Made by a program: the position numbers and the translations under genes. A DNA stretch of 64,000 nucleotides, taken from NCBI GenBank assembly GCA_963764675.1, contig CAVXTQ010000005.1:496001-560000 (forward strand), in the 5' to 3' direction. Position 1 is the first letter of the stretch, and each line of letters begins with the position of its first letter. Below the pieces are notes generated by a model. That model worked only from the letters and a program-made list of their open reading frames with translations. It made no database searches and was not told the DNA's origin. The stretch is from Acidiferrum sp963764675 (GTDB taxonomy: Bacteria; Acidobacteriota; Terriglobia; Acidiferrales; UBA7541). Below, piece after piece: positions 8,383 to 16,962 of the stretch.

Positions 8383-10353
8383 CTAGTCGGGCGCGACTGC
8401 GGACGATTGAGAGAAGAATCCGCGAACTAGGTTATTTGCGGAAGAGATGGGCGGAAGCAGTCTTGCGGAATTTAGAATGAAAGCCATTTCGGAGGAAACG
8501 TGAATGAAGGCAGCGAGAAGGGGATTGAGGAATCCAAAAGCGGCTAGGCCGACGCCGATGCTATCAACGACGAGCGTTCCGATAAAATTCTGCATAATCG
8601 TGCGGTGACAGCGCCGCGCGATTGAGAGAGTTTCGACGAGCTTGGAGAGATCATTGCCGATGAGAACGACATTTGCGCTTTCACGCGCAACGTCCGTTCC
8701 AGCGCCCATCGCAACTCCGACAGTAGCCTTCATAAGGGCGGGTGCGTCATTGACTCCGTCACCTACCATAACGACGTTGTGCTGAGCTTTGGTGAGCTTG
8801 CTGACAAATTCCAGCTTATCCTCGGGCAAGAGTTCAGCTTCGATCTCGTCGACGCCTAGTTTTCCACCGATATCGTCGGCCACGGCCCAGGAGTCTCCCG
8901 TGAGAAGAACCGTCTTCAATCCCATCGATTTGAGATCTAGTATGGCCTTTGTAGCTTCGGGCCGAAGCATGTCCGCAACGACCAGACTTCCCAGGAATTT
9001 GCCCTCTCGTGCAACAAAAATCTCGGAATCCGTCTGCGAGACTGCGCTGGCCGATAATGCAATCCGATGCCCCTCAAGAAAGAGTCGATTACCAACGATG
9101 ATTTCAATCCCCTGACGAGCCGCGACGATTCCTTTCCCAGGGGTGTAGTCGAATTTTTCAGGCTCTTCGCTGAAGATTCCCATGGTTGACGCCTTCTTCA
9201 GAATCGCCTTGGCCACCGGATGCTCGGACCGCGATTCTGCAGTCGCTGCCGCTTGCAGCAAGGAAGGAACTGGAATGCCCTCGGCAGGATGAACAGCGAC
9301 CACTTCGGGCGTGCCATAGGTTAGCGTTCCCGTCTTGTCGAGAAGAATCGTATCGATGGTCGCGAGTGATTCCAAGTAGAGGCCGCCTTTGATGATCGAA
9401 CCGAGTTGTGCGGAACGTCCAATCGCCCCAAGGATTGCCAAAGGTGTTCCCGCTGCAATGCCGCACGCACCGGCAACGATGACGACAGAAATGGTCGAGC
9501 GAACATTGTGGGTAATCAGGAATGTGACGGCAGCAGCTCCGAGCGCGAAGTAGACCAAATAGCCCGCGAGACGGTCGGCAATTCCTTGAATGGGAGCACG
9601 CGATTTTTCCGCGCGCTCCACCGCGTCGACAATCTTTCCGAACGTGGTGTCGCGCCCCATTCGGTCAACTCGGATTTCGAGCGCACCGGACTGATTGATC
9701 GTGCCAGCATAAACCGATGTTCCGTTGCTTTTCTCCGAAGGCATGGACTCGCCCGTGATGGTTGCCTGGTCGACGAAAGAATGACCTCCTACAACGACGC
9801 CATCCACAGGAATCCGGGCTCCGGGCTTGACCAGAACGACGTCGTCAACCACGACTTCACTTGTCTCGACGTCTCGCCACGATTTGTCTCTTCGTACCGT
9901 AGCCGAGGTGGGCAAGAGACCGACCAAATGGCGGATTGCAGTGCGCCCGCGGCGGACCGTCAGTCCTTCCAGGATTTCGGCGACGAGGACAAACAGGGTG
10001 ATGACAAGAGCTGTGAAGATCTCACGGATCGCCAGAGCAGCCACGATGGCGATGGCCATGGAAAGCTCCATCGTCATGCGCCGCTGAACGATGTTCTCGT
10101 ACGCTTCGTGGAATATCGGAAAACCGCCAACGAGGGCGCAAATTACGCCGATGCCAGTTACATAGGGATTCAGCGCGCCGCCGAGAAACCAAATGGCCCC
10201 CGCCGCGGCTGCAACGAACAAAACGCGACTGATGTCTCGCCAGTTGCGTGCGTGTGCGTGATCATCTCCCATGTCGGAGTGGACTGGTGAGGAGCTTTCT
10301 TGCTTACGTCCAGCAACGTTGACTACTGAATCCTTCACACCCGCTTGGTTCAT
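8383..10353 (-). CDS. Heavy-metal translocating P1B-type ATPase with atypical TM metal motif
   Basis: About 656 residues from the ATG at 10353, chosen because AAAGGA lies 8 bases upstream; a GTG at 10389 is the alternative. All core P-type motifs are present: TGES (~residue 200), the phosphorylated Asp in DKTGTLTYG (~339), the nucleotide-site HP (SEHPVAKAI) and GDGVNDAP (~533). The P1B arrangement shows two TM helices before the first pair. No N-terminal HMA domain is present, only a short His-containing segment (DDHAHAR). The TM motif that is normally CPC, SPC or TPC reads GAC followed by GIAAGTP, so the canonical proline is replaced. The substrate (Zn/Cd/Co/Ni/Cu) cannot be assigned. It follows the CsoR/FrmR-like repressor gene by 40 bases. 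Confidence 0.92.
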   Translation of the reverse strand: MNQAGVKDSVVNVAGRKQESSSPVHSDMGDDHAHARNWRDISRVLFVAAAAGAIWFLGGALNPYVTGIGVICALVGGFPIFHEAYENIVQRRMTMELSMAIAIVAALAIREIFTALVITLFVLVAEILEGLTVRRGRTAIRHLVGLLPTSATVRRDKSWRDVETSEVVVDDVVLVKPGARIPVDGVVVGGHSFVDQATITGESMPSEKSNGTSVYAGTINQSGALEIRVDRMGRDTTFGKIVDAVERAEKSRAPIQGIADRLAGYLVYFALGAAAVTFLITHNVRSTISVVIVAGACGIAAGTPLAILGAIGRSAQLGSIIKGGLYLESLATIDTILLDKTGTLTYGTPEVVAVHPAEGIPVPSLLQAAATAESRSEHPVAKAILKKASTMGIFSEEPEKFDYTPGKGIVAARQGIEIIVGNRLFLEGHRIALSASAVSQTDSEIFVAREGKFLGSLVVADMLRPEATKAILDLKSMGLKTVLLTGDSWAVADDIGGKLGVDEIEAELLPEDKLEFVSKLTKAQHNVVMVGDGVNDAPALMKATVGVAMGAGTDVARESANVVLIGNDLSKLVETLSIARRCHRTIMQNFIGTLVVDSIGVGLAAFGFLNPLLAAFIHVSSEMAFILNSARLLPPISSANNLVRGFFSQSSAVAPD

Positions 10354-10393
10354 TGGCTTTTCCTTTGTTAGAACCGCTTCGTGATTCACGCAG

Positions 10394-10668
10394 TTATTTC
10401 AAATAGGTTCTGACTATGGCGATCAATCCTTGAGCGGCTCGTGCTTGCGGAGAGGCCTTGGTGTTGTTGGGAGAGATGACCTGAAACCGAACGTGCCCTT
10501 CTATAACTTCGGCCATCAAACCATTCAATGCCCCACGGCAAGCAACCATTAGATACAGGACCACGGCGCATTCCACCTTGGATTCCAGCTCGCGCGCACT
10601 GCCATGGACCTGCCCGCGAATCCAGTGAACACGGTCAGTACTTTCGTTGTCTTCGCTGTGCGCGGCAT
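10394..10668 (-). pseudogene. CsoR/RcnR/FrmR-family metal-responsive repressor, single-base frameshift
   Basis: The C-terminal two-thirds, read from codon GTG inside the gene, is a clear DUF156-family helix bundle: VECAVVLYLMVACRGALNGLM, then AEVIEGHVR and a final IVRTYLK. Upstream, the segment RVHWIRGQVHGSARELE is in the same frame but has no start. The expected N-terminus MPRTAKTTKVLT is in a neighbouring frame from an ATG at 10668. Adding one base near 10632-10641 would join them into a 91-residue protein, the normal family length, with the usual VLNRV junction. The Cys of the metal site is kept; one of the usual His ligands is not obvious. It may be a true pseudogene or a sequencing error. 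It heads the ATPase-ferredoxin unit and would be its repressor. Confidence 0.75.
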
Positions 10669-10672
10669 GAGC

Positions 10673-10695
10673 ACTATACTATAGACCAGTATAGT
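10673..10695 (-). promoter_or_regulatory. Palindromic operator upstream of the CsoR/FrmR-like gene
   Basis: A perfect 8-bp inverted repeat, ACTATACT ... AGTATAGT, with a 7-base spacer. It begins 4 bases upstream of the repressor ATG (10668). On the minus strand TATACT can serve as a -10 box, with TTCAAC about 16 bases upstream as a weak -35. The palindrome would then cover the promoter's -10 and start site, a position that suits autorepression. No Shine-Dalgarno sequence is visible before the ATG, so the message may be nearly leaderless. Confidence 0.55.
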
Positions 10696-11071
10696 ACAGC
10701 GACCACGCAGTTGAAGTAGTCTGTTTTCTTAGGGACCTGTCGCTACATAACTGCCCTTCTGCGATGCTGTCCTGAAGTGTCGTTGGGGAAATTCCTCTTG
10801 ATTCGGCTCAGTATCGTCGGACCCAATTCTGGGCGAATGACGGGGAAGCCGGAAGTTATCGACCGTCCTTCGGATTAGTCCCGATAAACGCGCTTGTATT
10901 GAGTGGTCTGGCCAGCTTCCGGGTGGTCGGCTACGCGGAAGTCATCCCGAACCGGGGGAAGTTACACGTAGGTCTGATTATCAGTAGGTTAGCTTCTAAA
11001 TCGGGACACACGTGGAACGCGGACACACGCATACCACCCGTAATCTATTGATTACACAGTAGTTAGAAGTG
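10696..11071. other. Gene-less stretch between metal unit and tmRNA
   Basis: No supported gene. About 18 bases at 10884-10902 (core ATAAACGCGCTTGTATT) recur in inverted orientation at 21003-21021, with weaker similarity extending ~60 bases (see findings). A short hairpin GTAATC-TATT-GATTAC near 11040 lies just past the tmRNA 3' end but has no T-run. Confidence 0.5.
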
Positions 11072-11420
11072 TGGAGGCGGGGGGAGTCGAACCCCCGTCC
11101 GAAAAGCGCTACGACACGAAGCCTACATGCTTAGCTCAATTCAGTTTGTTTCGCCCGCCGCGCTCAGAATGAGCAAGAAACGCAGCCGGCTAGTCCGATG
11201 GTTCTCGCCCGAGCCTTACGGACCGAAAGGCTCCGGCCAGCTCACTGTGTGACGCCTCTGACCGGGCCCATGAGCGAAGCCCGGGGAAGCGTGCGCTTAA
11301 TTAATTAAGCAGCAAGTGCCAAGTTGTTGTTGGCATTTCTAGTTTCCACCAAGTTACGGGCAGGTGGGTCCCGGCATGCCTTCGGGCCGCGACAGCTTCC
11401 GTCGAAACCGTGTCGCCCCC
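11072..11420 (-). ncRNA. ssrA: Transfer-messenger RNA (tmRNA)
   Basis: Read on the minus strand, the 5' end GGGGGCG pairs fully (one G-U) with the 3' strand CGCCTCC to make the acceptor stem. Next to the 5' end is the conserved block ACACGGTTTCGACGGAAG, and next to the 3' end the T-arm with GTTCGACTCC. The tag reading frame at about 11299-11327 encodes ANNNLALAA followed by TAA, with GCC as the likely resume codon. The 3' CCA is not encoded: A-C-A-C follows the acceptor stem. The molecule of ~349 nt rescues stalled ribosomes and tags their products for proteolysis. No smpB gene is in the window. The 5' end could be one base off. Confidence 0.95.
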
Positions 11421-11542
11421 AGCAGACTCCTATTCTACCACTTCGCAGTGACACCGTCTGTTTGGCAAGTTCAGAAGCAATTCCTCAGCGGCCCTTCGTT
11501 CCTCTGGGTAAACGCGCGACGGTGGGGACGGTAAACAAAAAA

Positions 11543-11575
11543 GAGAGGCGCTTGGACAACGCACAAGCGCCTCTC
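11543..11575 (-). terminator. Strong rho-independent terminator (minus strand)
   Basis: A perfect 12-bp stem (GAGAGGCGCTTG / CAAGCGCCTCTC) with a 9-base loop. On the minus strand it is followed directly by TTTTTT. It ends some transcript that comes from above 11576 and separates it from the tmRNA gene, but no protein gene can be supported there (see the 11576-12156 entry). Confidence 0.8.
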
Positions 11576-12156
11576 CAATTTACGGCTTAATTCTTCGTGT
11601 ACCTCAGTGGATCACCTCCTGTCTCGACAGGTGCGTCGCAAACCCAATGTAGGAAACAATTCGCAGCGCGTCAACGATAAATATCGCGGCGATTTGCAAA
11701 GTGGAAAGACAACCAAACGCATTCCCTGAATAGCGAGGTTGAGGCGCAAGGTGGGTGGCGTCTCGAAGCGCAACGCGTGCGCCACCCATCCGCCGGGGAC
11801 GGTTTGCGTCGACGTTGAACGGCGAGAAGAAACGGCAACCCCGAGACCCAGGTTCCAACACCGAACCTGGGGCACCCTCCGTGTCGGTTCTGGTTTGTCA
11901 GGATGAGAAGCTTGCTCGTTTGATCGATATAAACGGACTGGGATGGAGGAAGTCCGTTGGGCCGCCCGTTCAGGAGCGGGAGGAGAAGGGAAAAACCGCA
12001 CCCTCAGAAACCAAGGGTGCGGCACCCGGCAGGGACCTGTTTGGAAGGCGCTCCGGGATGCTCAAAGGGGTACTTCTGGGCACACAGGTACCGTTAGGCG
12101 GTTGACGGGGGACAGGCTACCTCCCAGAATCACAAAACGGGAGATTTCGGGCCAAA
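11576..12156. other. Gene-less stretch with 16S-3'-end complement upstream of a terminator
   Basis: No convincing coding frame on either strand. At 11608-11620 the plus strand reads TGGATCACCTCCT, identical to the conserved 16S rRNA 3' end. The minus strand therefore carries a perfect 13-nt anti-SD complement ~33 bases before the terminator. A small untranslated RNA ending at the terminator is possible. A REP-like palindrome lies at 11991-12029 (separate entry). Confidence 0.45.
11991..12029 (-). repeat. REP-like palindrome, copy 1 (inverted orientation)
   Basis: On the minus strand it reads GGGTGCCGCACCCTTGG, a short loop region, then GAGGGTGCGG and a T-run. It belongs to the same family as the copies at 41044, 56127, 57636 and 60019. 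The stem pairs CCGCACCC with GGGTGCGG. Confidence 0.7.
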
Positions 12157-13008
12157 ATGCGCCGAGACACCAGCCAAACCGTTATGTCACAAGAACCTAA
12201 CGCGCCAAGCGCTATCGAACAGGTGGTCGCTCGGGCTTTGCGCGACAACCTTGAGCGCATCCAGCGCACCTCGGACGAGCTGCATCAGGCCATCGGCGAC
12301 GTCGTCGCTGCCTGCGGCAGCAGCAAGCCGGCCAACGCCCTTCCGCCGATGCTGCGCGCCCAGGCGGCATCCGCCTCGCTTTCCGCCGTCCTGGAAGTGT
12401 TGTCCCGATTTGTGGCTGTGACCTTGCAGCCGGGTTCGCGATCGCCCTTTGAAGCGGAAATCGCGCGGCTTGCTGGTTCTGTCGCCGTTCCAGAGGCAGC
12501 ATCGGCGCCTGCGCCGCCATCCAAACCTGCCGCGGCGCCGCACCCGCCTGCACCGGCGCCTGCAGCGCACGTTGCCGAAAAGCATCCCGCGCCGGCCCCG
12601 GTAGCTCATCACGAACCCCACTCGGAACCTCCTCCGGCTGAAGCTTTGGAAGTGGAAGCCGCGCCGCCGGTCGCGGGCGAGCAGGAACACGAAGGGTTCA
12701 GCGTCAGCCGCCTGTCTGCCGAGGAACAGGAATTACACCGGCGCGCAAATAGAGTGGCCAAAGTTTCGATGCAAGATATTAAAATGCTACGTCCGGAGCA
12801 GGTGCGGCTGGGCCGGGAGCACAAAGATCTTTGCGTCCGATTGCGTGATGACATTGAGAAAGCTCATCGAGAATACGACAGGCGGTTCAAGCCCATCATG
12901 GATCACCCGGTGGACTATTTTTATCGCTGGATGGTGGAGATCCTCGCTGAAGGCGACCCGCATGCCCTCGGCGAATATCCTTACGCCACAACCGGCGCTC
13001 GCCACTAG
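12157..13008 (+). CDS. Acidobacterial protein of unknown function with Ala/Pro-rich linker and conserved C-terminal helix domain
   Basis: 283 residues. Residues ~15-100 are helical (AIEQVVARALRDNLERIQRTSDEL...). Residues ~110-175 are an Ala/Pro/His-rich, presumably flexible linker. The C-terminal ~90 residues (HRRANRVAKVSMQDIKML, GREHKDLCVRLRDDIEKAHREYDRRF) resemble a conserved helical tail that I recall at the ends of many acidobacterial and deltaproteobacterial proteins of unknown role. There is no signal peptide or membrane segment. The ATG at 12157 is used; another ATG lies nine codons in. The next gene starts inside its 3' end. The family recall is from memory and no function is claimed. 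Confidence 0.7.
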   Translation: MRRDTSQTVMSQEPNAPSAIEQVVARALRDNLERIQRTSDELHQAIGDVVAACGSSKPANALPPMLRAQAASASLSAVLEVLSRFVAVTLQPGSRSPFEAEIARLAGSVAVPEAASAPAPPSKPAAAPHPPAPAPAAHVAEKHPAPAPVAHHEPHSEPPPAEALEVEAAPPVAGEQEHEGFSVSRLSAEEQELHRRANRVAKVSMQDIKMLRPEQVRLGREHKDLCVRLRDDIEKAHREYDRRFKPIMDHPVDYFYRWMVEILAEGDPHALGEYPYATTGARH

Positions 13009-15516
13009 ACTCGCGTTCGCGCAATCGGCGGAGTTTTCGCGCGGAGCGGCGTCGCTTGACGGTTCGCGGCGGCGCGGCCGGGCGGCACGCCGGGCTGTCC
13101 TTGCGTCGCGCTTTCTAGCGATCCTCCTATCGGTGGCTCTGCTGAGCGCGGCGCCTTTCGATCTGTCGGCGCAATCCACCCGAAAGAAAAAGAAATCCAA
13201 CAAGCCCAAGGCTGCGCCGTGCCGGACCGGCTGCACTCCAAGTACTTCGGCGCCGGATATCACCGCGGATTCGCCGGAAGCGGAAGCTGCGCAGCGAGAG
13301 CTTTCCACTCTAGCTCGTGGGCTGCACAACGCTGCCCCTGGTTCGTACGACAAACTTTCTGCGTTTGCCGCGAAAAATGCTTCGAACGTATGGGGCGCGC
13401 GCGCTGCTTTGGCGCTTGGATACGACGACTACAACAAGAATCGCGGCCCGCAGGCGCTTGCTTGGTTCACAAAGGCGAAGAGTGACACGCTGCTCGCCGA
13501 CTACGTTTTGTACTGGAACGCGCAGGCGCTGCGGTTGCTCAAGCGGAATGCCGAAGCCTTCAACGCTTTGCAAGGCGTTGAGCGCGACTATCCCAACACC
13601 GCGATGAAAGAGCAGCTACTCGAGGCGCTCGCTCCTACCGCCGTCGACACTGGCCACGCGCAAGCCGCTATTGATGCGCTGGATTCCTATTCCGCCACGA
13701 CCACGAGGCCGGCGCTTCTGCTTTTGCGCGCGCAAGCCTACAAAGCGGCGCGCCAAAATGCGCGCGCCGCCAAGGACTACCAGCTTCTGTACTACAAGAA
13801 TCCGCTTTCCGACGAAGGCAAGGCCGCGGCGACGGCGCTGCCGCAACTGAAAGCCGCGCTCCACGCGGAGTATCCGGTGCCGAGTCTGGAGATGCAGGAA
13901 CAGCGCGCGCAGATTTTCTACGATCAGCACAAATGGAAGGATGCGCGCGCGGAGTTCGAGAAGCTGGCCGCTTCGCTGCGCGATGCTGAAAATTCTCATC
14001 GCCAGCATGCGCTGCTTCGCGCAGCGCAAGCGCGCGTGCAGTTGAAGGCGTCGCCCTCGGTCGTGTCGTCTCTGTCGATAACCAATCCCGAGGTGGATGC
14101 CGAGCGGCTGTTTGTTCTGGCGCAGATTCATCGCGCCGCGAAAAAAGAATCGGACATGCTCACCGTCGCCGAGCAGCTGATCGAGAAATATCCCGTCCAG
14201 CAAGTGGTCCGAAGAAGCCATCATGATGGTGGGGAACTACTACTGGGTGGAGCTCGATCGCAGCAAAGCGATCAATTACTACCAGCGCGTGCTCGACAAT
14301 TTCCCGGCGGGGAAGTACGCCTTCTTCTGCGAATGGCGCGTTGCCTGGATCGCGTATCTCGACCGCCAGCCGTACGCCGACGACAAGCTCGCCACTTTTC
14401 TGCGGAAGTATCCTGTCATCCGCGAATGCGCCCGACGCCCTCTACTGGCTGGGCCGAAACGCGGAACGCAGCGGCAACCCGGGTCACGCGCGTAGTTATT
14501 TCCGCACCGACGCCGAGCGCTTTCCGCAAACCTACTTTGGGCGTAACGCAGCGGTGCGGCTGGATAAACTGGGTCCCGGCGACGAAGACGCGGTTGATTT
14601 TCTCGCCGCGATTCCGCCGCCGCCGGTGCTGCGGCCGTTTGACGAGCCTGTTCCCGATGCGGCGGCGAACCGCTGGGCGCGCGCGCAAGCGCTTCGCGTC
14701 ATTGCCTTCGATGCTTCCGCCGAGCAAGAACTGAAGTCGGCCTTCTTCGCTACCGGCTCGCCGCGGCTGCTGTACGAGGCTGCGCAGGCCGCGTTTGACC
14801 AGGGACATTTTGCCGCGGGCATGGCCTATGGCCGACTGATCGTTCCGAGCTTCGATTCGCGCAAGTTCTCGGACGTGCCTGTTGGCGTCTGGAAAACGCT
14901 GTACCCGCTTCCGTACGAAGCCGCGCTGCGGCGCGAAGCCACGCGCAACGATTTCGATCCCATGATCGCCGCCGGCCTGATTCGCCAGGAATCTACCTTC
15001 CAGGCTGACGCCCTCTCTCACGCGAACGCCTACGGGCTGATGCAAGTGCTTCCAAAAACGGCCAAGATTCTCGCCAAGCAACTCAAAGTCCGCTACGTCA
15101 AGACGAAGCTCTTCGAGCCGGACTACAACCTCGAGCTCGGCATGCTTTACATTGCCGGTTTGCTCCGCCAGACCGGGGCGCCCGAATATGCGCTCGCCGC
15201 TTTCAACGCGGGCGAGGACCGCATCGCTGCGTGGCGCGCCGAGCGTAACTACGAAGAAATACCCGAGCTGGTGGAGTCCATCCCGTTCACAGAGACACGC
15301 GACTATGTGCAGATCGTTCTGCGCAATGCGGAAGTCTATCGGATGATCTACGGGCCCGGCGCACCTCCGGCCAACACCGCTGCCGCAACCGCACCTCCCG
15401 CCAACACCGCCGCCGCGACCGCGCCTCCTGCTAACACCACGGCCACGACTGGTGACACGGACATACCCGAACTCCCGCTCAGTCGACCGTTTCCGTCAAG
15501 ACCGCCGCTCCAGTAG
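12962..15516 (+). pseudogene. slt: Soluble lytic murein transglycosylase (Slt-like), two frameshifts
   Basis: A periplasmic peptidoglycan-cleaving enzyme spread over three frames. Part one (to ~14195) has a signal peptide (FLAILLSVALLSAAPF) and TPR-like helices. Part two (~14196-14415) continues with KWSEEAIMMVGNYYWV. Part three carries the catalytic Slt domain: GLIRQESTFQADALS with the general-acid Glu, AYGLMQVLP, and AFNAGEDR in place of the usual AYNAG. One extra base near 14190-14200 and another near 14411-14420 explain both breaks; without them the protein is collinear and full length (~850 residues). The ATG at 12962 overlaps the previous gene by 47 bases. The C-terminus ends in a 3x10-residue repeat. 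Real decay and assembly error are both possible. Confidence 0.8.
15361..15450 (+). repeat. Three 30-bp tandem repeats at the 3' end of slt
   Basis: Three imperfect 30-base units, each starting GC(A/G)CCTCC and encoding APPANTAAAT-like decapeptides. They make a Pro/Ala/Thr-rich tail after the transglycosylase domain. Confidence 0.85.
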
Positions 15517-15679
15517 CGGCCACTTTTTGTGTTATGGCGCGGGCGACCGCCGGCACAGACAGGAGTGTCTGTGCTACCGGAGGCGACCAGATGTGCTTGT
15601 AGGCTGAACTGCGGTGTTGTTTCTTTCCCTTTGCTTTTTCGGCGTTCAACCGTAAACTTTTTCTTCTCAACCTGACGCT

Positions 15680-16921
15680 ATGACCACTCCCGAAACCTCC
15701 ATGGCGCAACTCGGCCGCCGGATGCTCTCCGCCAAGGCCGAACAATTCACGGAGTCCGTCATTCGGGAGATGACCCGGCTAGCCCTGAAACACAAAGCGG
15801 TCAATCTTTCGCAGGGATTTCCGGACTTTGCGGCGCCCGCTGAAATCAAGGAAGCGGCTCGCCAGGCAATCTCCGACGACATCAACCAATACGCGATCAC
15901 CTGGGGCGCCAAGCCGCTTCGTGACGCCATCGTCGAGAAATTCGAGCGCACCCAGGGCATTCGCGTCGACCCCGAGCGCGAGATCACCATCTGCTGCGGC
16001 TCCACGGAAGCGATGATGTCGGCCATGATGGCCATCATCAATCCCGGCGACGAGATCGTGGTCTTCGAGCCGTTCTACGAAAACTACGGCCCCGACGCGA
16101 TTCTCAGCGGCGCCACGCCGCGCTTCGTCAAAATGCAGCCGCCGTCGGCCGACGAGAATTCCACATGGTCGTACGATGAAAATGAGCTCGCTGCGGCCTT
16201 CGGCCCACGCACCAAAGCGATCATTCTGAACACGCCCAACAATCCCACCGGCAAAGTCTTCACCCGCGCTGAGCTCGAATTCATCCGCGACCTTTGCGTG
16301 CGCTGGAACGCGTTCTGCATCACTGACGAAATCTACGAGCACATTCTGTACGACGGCACCGAGCACATCTCCATGGCCCGGATCGATGGTATGCGCGAGC
16401 GCACCATCGTCATCAACGGGATGTCCAAAACCTATAGCGTCACCGGGTGGCGCGTCGGCTGGGCCATCGCTCCGCCCGAGCCCACCGCCGCCATCCGCAA
16501 GGTGCACGACTTTCTGACCGTTGGCGCCGCCGCGCCGCTGCAGCAAGCCGGCGCGTCCGCGCTGAAGTCGCCGCAGGCTTACTACGACAAGCTCGGTGCC
16601 AGTTACGCCGAAAAGCGCGGCCGCTTGCTCAAAATCCTTACGCAAGCCGGCTTCACCGTCTTCAAGCCGCGCGGCGCCTACTACATCATGACGGACATTT
16701 CCCACTTCGCCGATCCTGATCCGGCGCGCTTTCCCGCGGCCACCAGGGACGTTCGCTTTGCAAAATACCTCGTCGAAGAAATCGGCGTCGCCAGCGTCCC
16801 CGGCTCCAGCTTCTACAACGATCCCCGCGACGGCGCCACCCAAGTCCGCTTCACTTTCTGCAAAAAAGAAGAAACCCTTGCCGCCGCCGAACAGCGTCTC
16901 GCAAGGCTGCAATCCAGGTGA
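15680..16921 (+). CDS. PLP-dependent aminotransferase, class I/II
   Basis: 413 residues, the normal length of fold-type I aminotransferases. Motifs in order: NLSQGFPDF near the N-terminus, the cofactor-contacting GSTEAMMSAMMA segment, NTPNNPTGKVF, DEIYEHILYDG (with the Asp that binds the pyridine N), and NGMSKTYSVTGWRVGW, whose Lys forms the Schiff base. A C-terminal Arg for the substrate carboxylate lies in VRFTFC. The profile is closest to the YbdL/kynurenine aminotransferase and aspartate/aromatic branch (inference). It is cytoplasmic, with no signal. It begins 163 bases after the lytic transglycosylase and its stop overlaps an upstream extension of the next frame; whether they form one transcript is unclear. 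Confidence 0.9.
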   Translation: MTTPETSMAQLGRRMLSAKAEQFTESVIREMTRLALKHKAVNLSQGFPDFAAPAEIKEAARQAISDDINQYAITWGAKPLRDAIVEKFERTQGIRVDPEREITICCGSTEAMMSAMMAIINPGDEIVVFEPFYENYGPDAILSGATPRFVKMQPPSADENSTWSYDENELAAAFGPRTKAIILNTPNNPTGKVFTRAELEFIRDLCVRWNAFCITDEIYEHILYDGTEHISMARIDGMRERTIVINGMSKTYSVTGWRVGWAIAPPEPTAAIRKVHDFLTVGAAAPLQQAGASALKSPQAYYDKLGASYAEKRGRLLKILTQAGFTVFKPRGAYYIMTDISHFADPDPARFPAATRDVRFAKYLVEEIGVASVPGSSFYNDPRDGATQVRFTFCKKEETLAAAEQRLARLQSR

Positions 16922-16962
16922 TACGGTCCTCCCGTCCTGAGTTTGTGATGGAGTTCAGTCGA

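Noticed and set aside
11324..11590. An 88-codon frame across the tmRNA 5' region.
   Set aside because: It lies on the strand opposite tmRNA and over its terminator; no coding character.
15779..16912. A 377-codon minus-strand frame opposite the aminotransferase.
   Set aside because: A shadow of a GC-rich gene; Gly/Asp/Val-rich translation with no motif, and the plus-strand protein is clearly real.
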